A stretch of DNA of 6,145 nt from Chthoniobacter flavus (GTDB taxonomy: Bacteria; Verrucomicrobiota; Verrucomicrobiia; Chthoniobacterales; Terrimicrobiaceae), in assembly GCA_945903555.1 (NCBI GenBank), contig CAMDOJ010000103.1:1-6145 (forward strand). The letters are read 5' to 3'. Position 1 is the first letter of the stretch. Each line of letters opens with the position of its first letter. Shown here in pieces: positions 1 through 5,826 of the stretch. Below the pieces are notes generated by a model that saw only the letters and a list, made by a program, of their open reading frames with translations, made no database searches and was not told the DNA's origin. A program made the translations under genes and the position numbers.

Positions 1-83
1 TTGGCATCGAAGACGCTCACGGATGCACCGACCTCGCGGCCATAAGCGAAGTTTTTGGCAAAGGCTTCGCTGAGCGCGCTCAA
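1..83 (-). CDS. Probable serine hydrolase (beta-lactamase/esterase class C-like), N-terminal fragment
   Basis: The gene runs off the left edge, so only the first 27 codons are seen, reading M-SALSEAFAKNFAYGREVG followed by ASVSVFDA. The pattern of an amphipathic helix, 'F..NF', 'G.E.GASVSV' and then a strand resembles the start of class C beta-lactamase/EstB-type serine hydrolases. In that family the SxxK nucleophile lies some tens of residues further on, outside this window. The chosen start is TTG at 83-81, because the frame is closed by TAA at 95-93 and no ATG lies between. The only other start-like codon is a GTG inside the ASVSV strand, which is too late. The TTG overlaps the TGA of the upstream TPR gene as TTGA, suggesting translational coupling. 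The catalytic residues cannot be seen, so the family call rests on a short resemblance; the existence of a coding frame is more secure than its function. Confidence 0.5.
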   Translation of the reverse strand, partial: MSALSEAFAKNFAYGREVGASVSVFDA

Positions 84-547
84 AACGTTTTTTTAATCGG
101 GCCCAGATCTGGATCGAGCTTGGCGATCTCACGGAATTTGTCATCCATCGCGAAGCTTGTTTTCACATAATCTACAGCCGCATCGAGATCACCAAGAACC
201 GCACTGTAGCAAGCCAGATTGTAAAAATAGGTGGCCTCCTCCTCGAGACAGTTGGGTCCACTGAGCAAGAGTTTACGGGCCTCGGCGGTTTCCCCCTTTT
301 CATGAAGGCAGAACGCTCCATGAATGAATCCAGCTGGTGCGTCAGGATAGCTGACCCGCATCGAACGACAAACATCGAGAGCGGTTTCCCACTCCTGTGT
401 TTTCATTAGAATAAAGAGCCGCATCTGCAACGCCTCCTCGGATTCCCTTTCCTCACTCGGAAGGGAATCCAACTCAGCTATTGCCTCAATGGGCATTTCG
501 AGTTCGATATAACCCTGCGCCGCGAGCAAGGATTTTTCATATGACAT
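80..547 (-). CDS. Tetratricopeptide-repeat (TPR) protein
   Basis: This 155-residue soluble protein has no signal peptide and no membrane segment. It consists almost entirely of helix pairs with TPR spacing, at roughly residues 4-33, 40-72, 73-102 and 105-138. The last is the clearest, with YNLACYSAVLGDLDAAVDYV showing the TPR pattern of small and aromatic positions (N-L-A-C-Y, G-D-L-D-A-A). The C-terminus reads REIAKLDPDLGPIKKTF, the usual 'DPDL.P' ending of this kind of small TPR protein. TPR folds bind partner proteins; no enzymatic residues are expected and the partner is unknown. The start ATG at 547-545 gives a complete first repeat. The gene is divergent from argA across a 99-bp spacer, and its stop overlaps the start of a probable serine hydrolase gene. 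The 3' end carries an A7 run on the coding strand just before the stop. Confidence 0.85.
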   Translation of the reverse strand: MSYEKSLLAAQGYIELEMPIEAIAELDSLPSEERESEEALQMRLFILMKTQEWETALDVCRSMRVSYPDAPAGFIHGAFCLHEKGETAEARKLLLSGPNCLEEEATYFYNLACYSAVLGDLDAAVDYVKTSFAMDDKFREIAKLDPDLGPIKKTF

Positions 548-553
548 TCACCG

Positions 554-581
554 AAAATAACGGCGACCGCAGGATTTTCAA
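554..581 (-). promoter_or_regulatory. Candidate promoter for the TPR gene (possibly leaderless)
   Basis: Read on the minus strand, a TTGAAA box (581-576, five of six matches to TTGACA) is followed by a 16-nt spacer and a TATTTT box (559-554, four of six matches to TATAAT). Six bases then separate the -10 box from the ATG of the TPR gene, so a start about seven bases below the -10 would fall on the A of the ATG at 547. This is pattern matching by eye in an AT-richer spacer, and no transcription data exist here. Confidence 0.3.
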
Positions 582-632
582 CAGTCTTATTTTTTCTGCT
601 GTGTCCGAAGCTGGTCATCTGTTATCAGCGTC

Positions 633-650
633 ATGTCTAAATTACCGTGA
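633..650 (+). other. Possible mini-ORF (MSKLP) overlapping the argA start
   Basis: ATG at 633 opens a five-codon frame, M-S-K-L-P, ending in the TGA at 648-650. That stop shares bases with the GTG start of argA at 647 (a GTGA overlap). Such a geometry can feed terminating ribosomes to a weak GTG start. The peptide has no arginine codon, so it is not an obvious arginine attenuation leader. A five-codon frame can easily occur by chance. Confidence 0.2.
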
Positions 651-1930
651 ACGTCTCCGATCTCCGCGAAATCCTACAATATGTTCCGCTCTTCCGAGAG
701 CGCATTTTCGTGATTGCCGTGGATGGCGAGGTGGCGGGTTCGGAAAATTTCCCCAACCTGTTACTCGATATTGCCGTCCTTCGCTCGCTCAGCATCAAGG
801 TTGTTTTGGTCCACGGCGCCAGCCATCAGATCATCTCCCATGCGGAAGCCCGCGGAATCCCAATCACCAACTCCGATGGCATCGGCGTCACCGACGAGCC
901 CACGCTCCAGGTGAGTATTGATGCGGCTATCCGTCTTACAAATGAGATCATGGAGGGGCTTTCTTCTGTCGATCTCCGCGCCGCATACATTAACGCGCTT
1001 ATCGCCCATCCATCCGGCATTCTTAGTGGCATAGACCAGCAATACACCGGCAAGGTCGAGCGCGTCGACGTGAAGGCGCTCAAGTTACTACTAGATGAAG
1101 GCATCATCCCCATCGTTCCTCCACTCGGCTTCGATGGCGAGGGACGTACCTACCGGGTGAACTCCGACAGCATCGCTCTCGAGGTTGCCGTGGAGCTCGG
1201 TGCTGCAAAGATTCTCTATCTCGCGCCATGTAGCGCGTTCTCGGAATCCGTTCCGCTGCCTCGCCAGATCTCGATTGCAGAAACCGAGGAGCTCATCAAA
1301 AAGCGGAAATCCGAATTCTCCCCTAACCTCATTTCCAAGCTCGAAAATGGAGCCAAGGCCTGCCGGCAAGGCGTTGCCCGCACCCACATCCTCGATGGCG
1401 GCATGAACGAGGCCCTCTTGAGCGAGGTCTTCAGTCACGAAGGCATCGGGACCATGGTTTACTCCAACGAGTATCAGCAAATCCGGCGTATTTTTAAAAA
1501 GGACGTTCGTGCGGTCATTTCACTCATTAGGCAATCCGTCAAAAATGAGGAGCTCGTCCGGCGCTCACGCACGGAGATTCTTGAAAATTTAAATGACTAC
1601 TGGCTTTTGGAGATTGATCGTTCTCCAGTGGCCTGTGTGGCCTTGCACATGTATCCGGAACAAGCTGCGGCGGAACTCGCCTGTCTCCATGTACGGAAGT
1701 CGCATGAAAACCAAGGCTACGGACGCAAACTCATGGCTTTTGTTGAAAACCTAGCTCGTGAAAAGGGCGTGAAAAATCTCTTCGCTTTATCAACGCAAGC
1801 CTACAGCTATCTCCAACAAAAAGGCGGCTACACTGCTGCGGATCCTTCGCTTTTGCCGAACACACGCCGCATCCGCTACGAGTCCAGTGGACGGAACTCC
1901 GTCGTCCTTGTTAAAGCGCTCCGTCCCTAA
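647..1930 (+). CDS. argA: Amino-acid N-acetyltransferase (N-acetylglutamate synthase)
   Basis: The enzyme transfers acetyl from acetyl-CoA to L-glutamate, the first step of arginine biosynthesis in the cytoplasm. At 427 residues it matches the classical bacterial ArgA (E. coli about 443). An amino-acid-kinase-like domain occupies about residues 15-255, with VLVHGASHQI at 53-62 where kinases have HGGG, and Ala24 in VIAVDG where N-acetylglutamate kinase has its catalytic lysine; the domain is therefore regulatory or arginine-binding rather than a kinase. KACRQGV and the GIGTMV segment precede a GNAT domain at about 280-420, whose acetyl-CoA loop is NQGYGRKL (355-362). ELVRRSR and the LLPNTRRIRY region near the end also match ArgA. 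The start is GTG 647, which gives the family-like N-terminus DLREILQYVPLFRE; no ATG fits, and no Shine-Dalgarno motif precedes it. The stop overlaps the symporter start by one base, so the two are probably one operon. Arginine feedback inhibition is known for the family. Confidence 0.93.
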   Translation: MNVSDLREILQYVPLFRERIFVIAVDGEVAGSENFPNLLLDIAVLRSLSIKVVLVHGASHQIISHAEARGIPITNSDGIGVTDEPTLQVSIDAAIRLTNEIMEGLSSVDLRAAYINALIAHPSGILSGIDQQYTGKVERVDVKALKLLLDEGIIPIVPPLGFDGEGRTYRVNSDSIALEVAVELGAAKILYLAPCSAFSESVPLPRQISIAETEELIKKRKSEFSPNLISKLENGAKACRQGVARTHILDGGMNEALLSEVFSHEGIGTMVYSNEYQQIRRIFKKDVRAVISLIRQSVKNEELVRRSRTEILENLNDYWLLEIDRSPVACVALHMYPEQAAAELACLHVRKSHENQGYGRKLMAFVENLAREKGVKNLFALSTQAYSYLQQKGGYTAADPSLLPNTRRIRYESSGRNSVVLVKALRP

Positions 1931-3567
1931 TGAGCCAGTCCGCACTCCTCATTGATGGATTCGTTATTTTAGCCTACTTCGTTGCCATCGTGGGCATCGG
2001 CCTCTACGCGGGTCGTGGCAATTCGACTCTTCAGGAGTTTGCCTTAGGTGGACACAAAATGCCATGGTGGGCGGTACTGGCTTCTATCATCGCCGCGGAG
2101 ACGAGCGCCGCGACATTCTTGGGAACGCCCGCCGAAGGTTATAAGACACTCGGCTTCGCCTACGCCCAACTGGCTATCGGAACGATCCTCGCACGCGTGA
2201 TCATTGCTTATCTCTTCATTGCACCTTATTTTCGCTTCAAGGTTCAGAGCATCTACGAATACCTTACCGTCCGCTTCGGTTCTCGCACAAAAAACATGGC
2301 GAGCGGGATTTTTCTCCTTGGCCGTGTTTTGGGAATTGGCGTCAGGCTTTACCTTGGCGGCGTTATACTCGTCGTCATCTGGCGCTACCTTTTTCCTGGT
2401 TCCGAGATCACGATCTGGACCTATTTTTGGGGCATCGTTTTTGTCACAGTCATCACCACTTTCTACACCGCTGTAGGGGGAATCAAGGCGGTTGTGTGGA
2501 CCGATGTGATACAGGCTTGCCTCATGTGCGGCGCGGTGATTTTTGCGATCTTTGCGATCGTTCGAGGCATCCCCGGTGGCCTCACTAAAGTCGACTCGAT
2601 GCTCAATGGGCATACTGTTGCGATGTTCCAAACCGGTTGGGATGCCACTCGACCCTTTGGCGAAGCCATTCGAGCAATGCTGGAAAATCCCTACACCATT
2701 CTTGCTGCCATCTTGGGATCGACATTCCTCACCATGGCCACCCATGGCACCGACCAAGACATGGTTCAACGCATGCTCACGGCAGAGAATATTTCGAAAA
2801 GCCGTTTCAGCCTCATCGTAAGCGGGTTTGCCGATATCCCGATCGTCCTCGCTTTTCTTTTCGTCGGCATCCTGCTCTGGGTCCACTACCAGATTAATCC
2901 AGACCCCTCACTGCCCATAGCCCACAATGAAATCTTCGCGCATTATATTGTACACGAAATGCCAGTCGGCATCCGCGGACTCATCATTGCTGGAGTATTC
3001 GCTACCATGATGGGGTCGACCTCAGCTGCGCTGAATGCTTTGGCGACATCGTTCATCCGCGATTTTTACCAACCTTACATCAACAAGACATCGACGGACA
3101 CTCAGTCCGTGCGTGCCGCCCGAATAGCGACGGCCGTATTTGGCGGGTTGATGATTATTGTCGCAACGGCTGCCGCCTATGCCGTGCTTTCCACAAATAT
3201 CACTATCATCCCTCTGGCTCTCGGTATTCTGGGTTATGGGTACGGATCCATCTTGGGTGTCTTCCTCCTCGGCGTGCTCACGAAGTCACGTGGAAATGAT
3301 TTACTCAACGTCTTCGCGATGCTGGCTGGGGTGGGCGCCGTACTCATCTTGGGAAAAGTGAAGATTCCCGCCATCAGTCTTGCAGCCCTGCTCCACTTTC
3401 AACTTCAACCTGCAGACTGGAACTTTGGACTCATCATGCCAACCTGGTGGCCAGCCATTTCATGGCCTTATTATGTTTTTATAGGTTGTGGGACGACGTT
3501 CCTGCTGGGGATTCTTTTTCCTACAAAGCACGCCACAGTGGCCGAATTATCCGCACTCAAATCGTAG
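1930..3567 (+). CDS. Sodium:solute symporter (SSS family), substrate unknown
   Basis: This 545-residue inner-membrane protein has about 13 hydrophobic segments, near residues 8-28, 46-66, 73-99, 122-150, 160-183, 188-211, 255-271, 293-317, 346-370, 397-419, 424-449, 458-475 and 512-530. Family marks are ASIIAAETSAATFLGTP (51-67, the broken first core helix that helps bind Na+), GGIKAVVWTDVIQ (183-195), GTDQDMVQRML (273-283) and MMGSTSAALNALATSFIRD (360-378, the second Na+-site helix). It should couple Na+ entry to uptake of a small solute such as a sugar, amino acid or carboxylate; the sequence alone does not tell which. By eye, Gly362 and Ser363 align with PutP Ser340 and Thr341, so the first Na2 hydroxyl residue is replaced by glycine. 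Translation starts at the ATG inside TAATG shared with the argA stop, strongly suggesting coupled expression. The length is complete and no frameshift is seen. Confidence 0.92.
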   Translation: MSQSALLIDGFVILAYFVAIVGIGLYAGRGNSTLQEFALGGHKMPWWAVLASIIAAETSAATFLGTPAEGYKTLGFAYAQLAIGTILARVIIAYLFIAPYFRFKVQSIYEYLTVRFGSRTKNMASGIFLLGRVLGIGVRLYLGGVILVVIWRYLFPGSEITIWTYFWGIVFVTVITTFYTAVGGIKAVVWTDVIQACLMCGAVIFAIFAIVRGIPGGLTKVDSMLNGHTVAMFQTGWDATRPFGEAIRAMLENPYTILAAILGSTFLTMATHGTDQDMVQRMLTAENISKSRFSLIVSGFADIPIVLAFLFVGILLWVHYQINPDPSLPIAHNEIFAHYIVHEMPVGIRGLIIAGVFATMMGSTSAALNALATSFIRDFYQPYINKTSTDTQSVRAARIATAVFGGLMIIVATAAAYAVLSTNITIIPLALGILGYGYGSILGVFLLGVLTKSRGNDLLNVFAMLAGVGAVLILGKVKIPAISLAALLHFQLQPADWNFGLIMPTWWPAISWPYYVFIGCGTTFLLGILFPTKHATVAELSALKS

Positions 3568-3605
3568 GGAATATTCGGGGTCGAGCGACCAAGCGTCCCG
3601 ATAAT

Positions 3606-3643
3606 GCCTGGTTTTTTATCTGATATCGGATGGGGCTTTTTTT
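3606..3643 (+). terminator. Weak candidate terminator after the symporter gene
   Basis: The 127-bp spacer between the symporter stop and the isomerase start contains two T-tracts, T6 (3612-3617) and T7 (3637-3643). GCCT at 3606-3609 can pair with GGGC at 3633-3636 (one G-T pair) directly before the T7 run, enclosing a second stem of ATCTG (3618-3622) and CGGAT (3627-3631) around an ATAT loop. An alternative fold pairs ACCA (3588-3591) with TGGT (3609-3612) before the T6 run. A further small hairpin, GGTC-GAGC-GACC, lies at 3579-3590. The stems are short and bulged, so termination is plausible rather than clear. Confidence 0.35.
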
Positions 3644-3694
3644 CCTCTCGCAAAACGATGCACAACGTGCGAATAAATCCCGTTCTTATTTCAA

Positions 3695-4849
3695 ATGACA
3701 CGTTCCAAACTTACCATCGTTCCACTCGTTGTAGCATCAGCCTTGGCCATTACCTCGTGCAAACCCCCGACTCCTACTGCTCCTGCCACACAGGAAGCCA
3801 CTCCTGCTCCCGAAGCAGCCACTCCAACAGCTCAACCTGAAGTCAAACAAGTCACTTCCGCACCAGCAGAAGTGACCGCACCAGCTGAAGCATCTGTTGC
3901 AAAGCTTGCCGCTGATGCAGACCCGAAGCCACCCGTTGATGCAAAGCCAATCGTCCTCCCTGAGGTCGTTGCTACCGTGAATGGTCAAAATATCACCAGC
4001 CAACAACTCGAAGAAATCTTCAAAGCAGCAGTCGAAGGCTCTGGCCAGAATGCGGCAACTTTAACCAACGAGCAAAAACTCGGAGCTTACAACCAACTCC
4101 TCCAAGAGCTAATCATGGACAAGCTCGTCACCGGAGCAGCCTCAGAAGAAAAAGTGACCGATGCCGACGTCGATGCAGAAATTGCCAAAATCAAAAAACA
4201 ATTTCCCGATGAAAAAATCTTTGATGAACAACTCAAGCAAGCTGGGCAGACACCAGAAAAGCTGAAGGAAAACCTTCGCACCATGCTCCAGCAACAACTT
4301 TGGATGAAATCGCAGGTCAAGACTTCGGATGTCACCGAAGTCCAAGCCCAAACTTTCTACGACTCGAACAAAAAAGAATTTGAGCAACCCGAGACAGTCA
4401 AGGCGAGTCACATTCTCTTCATGGTGAAACCTGAGGCAACGGAGGCTGATGTGGATAAACAAAAAGAAGCCGCAACCAAGGCTTCCGAGCGCGCAACCAA
4501 AGGCGAGGATTTCTCGACCCTTGCTAAAGAACTCTCCGAAGAGCCCGGTGCAAAAGAGTCCGCAGGTGACCTCGGGTTCTTCACTAAAGACCGCATGGTA
4601 CCTGAATTCGCAAACGCCGCCTTCTCTCAAAAAATCGGCGACATCAGCCAACCTGTCCGCACCCAGTTCGGATGGCACGTCATCAAAGTGACTGAAACCA
4701 AGCCCGCGGGCACGCTTCCTTTCACAGAAGTGAAAGAGCAAATCACGTCCTACCTCAAGAGCACCAATCAGAGGGAAGGCGTTCAAGCGGTCATGAAAAA
4801 GCTGAAAGAATCCGCCAAGATCGAGACCTTCCTGCCGACAGCAGGTTGA
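3695..4849 (+). CDS. Parvulin-type peptidyl-prolyl isomerase lipoprotein (SurA/PpiC/PrsA-like)
   Basis: The 384-residue protein should catalyse cis-trans isomerisation of prolyl bonds and assist folding of exported proteins. Residues 1-21 form a lipoprotein signal peptide: a basic start (TRSK), a hydrophobic core and the lipobox I-T-S-C with Cys22 as the acylated residue. Lys at +2 does not match the E. coli inner-membrane retention rule, suggesting outer-membrane, periplasm-facing attachment. Residues 23-90 are an Ala/Pro/Thr/Glu-rich linker. A SurA-N-like helical chaperone domain starts with VVATVNGQNITSQQLEEIF (from 91) and continues to about 225. The parvulin domain covers about 234-350, with KASHILF (236-242, active-site His239), GDLGFF (291-296), MVPEFANAAF and GWHVIKV (326-332, His328). 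The ATG at 3695 gives a perfect signal peptide, yet no Shine-Dalgarno motif precedes it. Its stop codon overlaps or lies close to the start of the oxidoreductase gene. Confidence 0.92.
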   Translation: MTRSKLTIVPLVVASALAITSCKPPTPTAPATQEATPAPEAATPTAQPEVKQVTSAPAEVTAPAEASVAKLAADADPKPPVDAKPIVLPEVVATVNGQNITSQQLEEIFKAAVEGSGQNAATLTNEQKLGAYNQLLQELIMDKLVTGAASEEKVTDADVDAEIAKIKKQFPDEKIFDEQLKQAGQTPEKLKENLRTMLQQQLWMKSQVKTSDVTEVQAQTFYDSNKKEFEQPETVKASHILFMVKPEATEADVDKQKEAATKASERATKGEDFSTLAKELSEEPGAKESAGDLGFFTKDRMVPEFANAAFSQKIGDISQPVRTQFGWHVIKVTETKPAGTLPFTEVKEQITSYLKSTNQREGVQAVMKKLKESAKIETFLPTAG

Positions 4850-4860
4850 TCGGACCCGGG

Positions 4861-5826
4861 ATGGAGCAGCAAAGCAAAGCCATTGCCGGAGTCATCGGTC
4901 TCGGCATCATCGGAAGCCGAGTCACCGCATGCCTCCGGAAGTCGGGCTATCAAGTCTGGGTCTGGAATCGCTCACTTCGTCCCGAGCCGAATTTTCTTAG
5001 TTCCCCAGCCGAAGTCGCGGAATCCGCCAAGCACATCCAAATCTTCGTAGCCAACGGTGAGGCTCTCCTCGCCGTTTTGCGCTCCATGGCCCCCGTGCTC
5101 ACCCCAGAACACGTTATCATCAACCACGCCACGGTTTCGCCCGTAGAGACGATGGAAGCTGCCGCCATCGTTGCCGACCGGCATGCCGCTTATCTTGACG
5201 CGCCATTCACCGGCAGTCGTGACGCGGCCCAAGCCGGCCAACTCATTTACTATATCGGGGGAGATCCTGCTGTCCTAGAACGCGTGCGCGCCTTACTCAA
5301 CGTCTCCTCAAAGTCCATCCTTCCCGTCGGTGATATCGGCCATGCCGCTATTGTGAAGATCGCTACGAACGTCATATCTGCGACTGCCGTGAGCGCACTT
5401 ACTGAAGCCCTCGCCCTCCTCGATTCCCATGGTGTTCCACTGCACCATCTCTCTCTTGCGCTTGAATCCAATGCCGCTCGCTCACCCGTGATCGACATGA
5501 AGTTGCCCAGCATGCTGAGCGGTGACTTCGACCCGCGATTCTCCCTCAAAAACATGTTCAAGGATGTCCAACTCGCGATTGCCGCTGCGGACGCAAAAAA
5601 TCTCGAACTTCCAACCGCATCCGCCTTCGCTGGGATAGCCATGGCGGGCATCGAACGCGGTTGGGGCGATGCTGACTTCTCTGTCATTTCCCGCTTTTAC
5701 GGCTACCCAGGCCGCGAGACGTGCCCTCCCCCCCTACCAGATCAAAACACGCCAAAGTCGGATTCTACGCAGGCTCAAGCCCCACGCCTCAGGAAATTCT
5801 GGAACTTTTTCCAGCGAAATAAATGA
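4861..5826 (+). CDS. NAD(P)-dependent oxidoreductase, beta-hydroxyacid dehydrogenase (3-hydroxyisobutyrate dehydrogenase-like) family
   Basis: From ATG 4861 the product is 321 residues. The N-terminal Rossmann domain shows AGVIGLGIIGSRV with G13-L-G-I-I-G18 for the dinucleotide, then VWNRS at the end of the second strand. DAPFTGS (113-119) matches the family substrate loop. K166 with N170 (VKIATN) fits the catalytic Lys/Asn pair, and FSLKNMFKDVQLA with K234-D235 matches the C-terminal all-helical domain. GWGDADFSVISRFY corresponds to the usual end of the family. Reduction of a small beta-hydroxy or aldehyde acid is expected, but the substrate cannot be named. About 35 extra residues follow, Pro/polar first and then a basic-aromatic RLRKFWNFFQRNK. 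A TTG at 4846 in the same frame overlaps the upstream stop (TTGA) and would add five residues; I prefer the ATG because only a few residues then precede the first strand. The stop overlaps ygfZ as ATGA. Confidence 0.88.
   Translation: MEQQSKAIAGVIGLGIIGSRVTACLRKSGYQVWVWNRSLRPEPNFLSSPAEVAESAKHIQIFVANGEALLAVLRSMAPVLTPEHVIINHATVSPVETMEAAAIVADRHAAYLDAPFTGSRDAAQAGQLIYYIGGDPAVLERVRALLNVSSKSILPVGDIGHAAIVKIATNVISATAVSALTEALALLDSHGVPLHHLSLALESNAARSPVIDMKLPSMLSGDFDPRFSLKNMFKDVQLAIAAADAKNLELPTASAFAGIAMAGIERGWGDADFSVISRFYGYPGRETCPPPLPDQNTPKSDSTQAQAPRLRKFWNFFQRNK
5799..5814 (+). other. Perfect small hairpin just before the ygfZ start
   Basis: CTGGAA (5799-5804) and TTCCAG (5809-5814) form a six-base-pair stem with a CTTT loop, ending eight bases before the ATG at 5823. 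It lies inside the last codons of the oxidoreductase gene (the WNFFQ region). There is no T-tract after it, so it is not a terminator. It could shape the ygfZ translation start, or it may be chance from the Trp/Phe codons. Confidence 0.3.

Noticed and set aside
481..513. TTGCCT and TATAAC as a plus-strand promoter for argA
   Set aside because: The spacer is 21 nt, too long for a sigma-70 promoter, and the pair lies inside the TPR coding region.
481..921. Plus-strand frame spanning the TPR gene start, the divergent spacer and the argA start
   Set aside because: It overlaps two confident genes in other frames and its Arg/Pro/Cys/His-rich translation looks non-coding.
2044..2886. 280-codon open frame on the minus strand inside the symporter gene
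   Set aside because: It is antisense to a clear SSS protein, its translation is rich in charged residues with no recognisable domain, and such long shadows are common opposite membrane-protein genes.
3648..3676. TCGCAA - 17 nt - GAATAA as a promoter for the isomerase gene
   Set aside because: Only about half of each box matches the consensus; too weak to list.
3770..3845. Repeated ACTCCTGCTCC-like units in the lipoprotein linker as a DNA repeat array
   Set aside because: The similarity follows from Ala/Pro/Thr codons of a low-complexity linker; there is no regular period.
4142..4786. 214-codon minus-strand frame opposite the parvulin gene
   Set aside because: Its Phe/Leu/Gly-rich translation mirrors the Lys/Glu-rich codons of the isomerase; there is no family resemblance and it lies wholly inside a confident gene.
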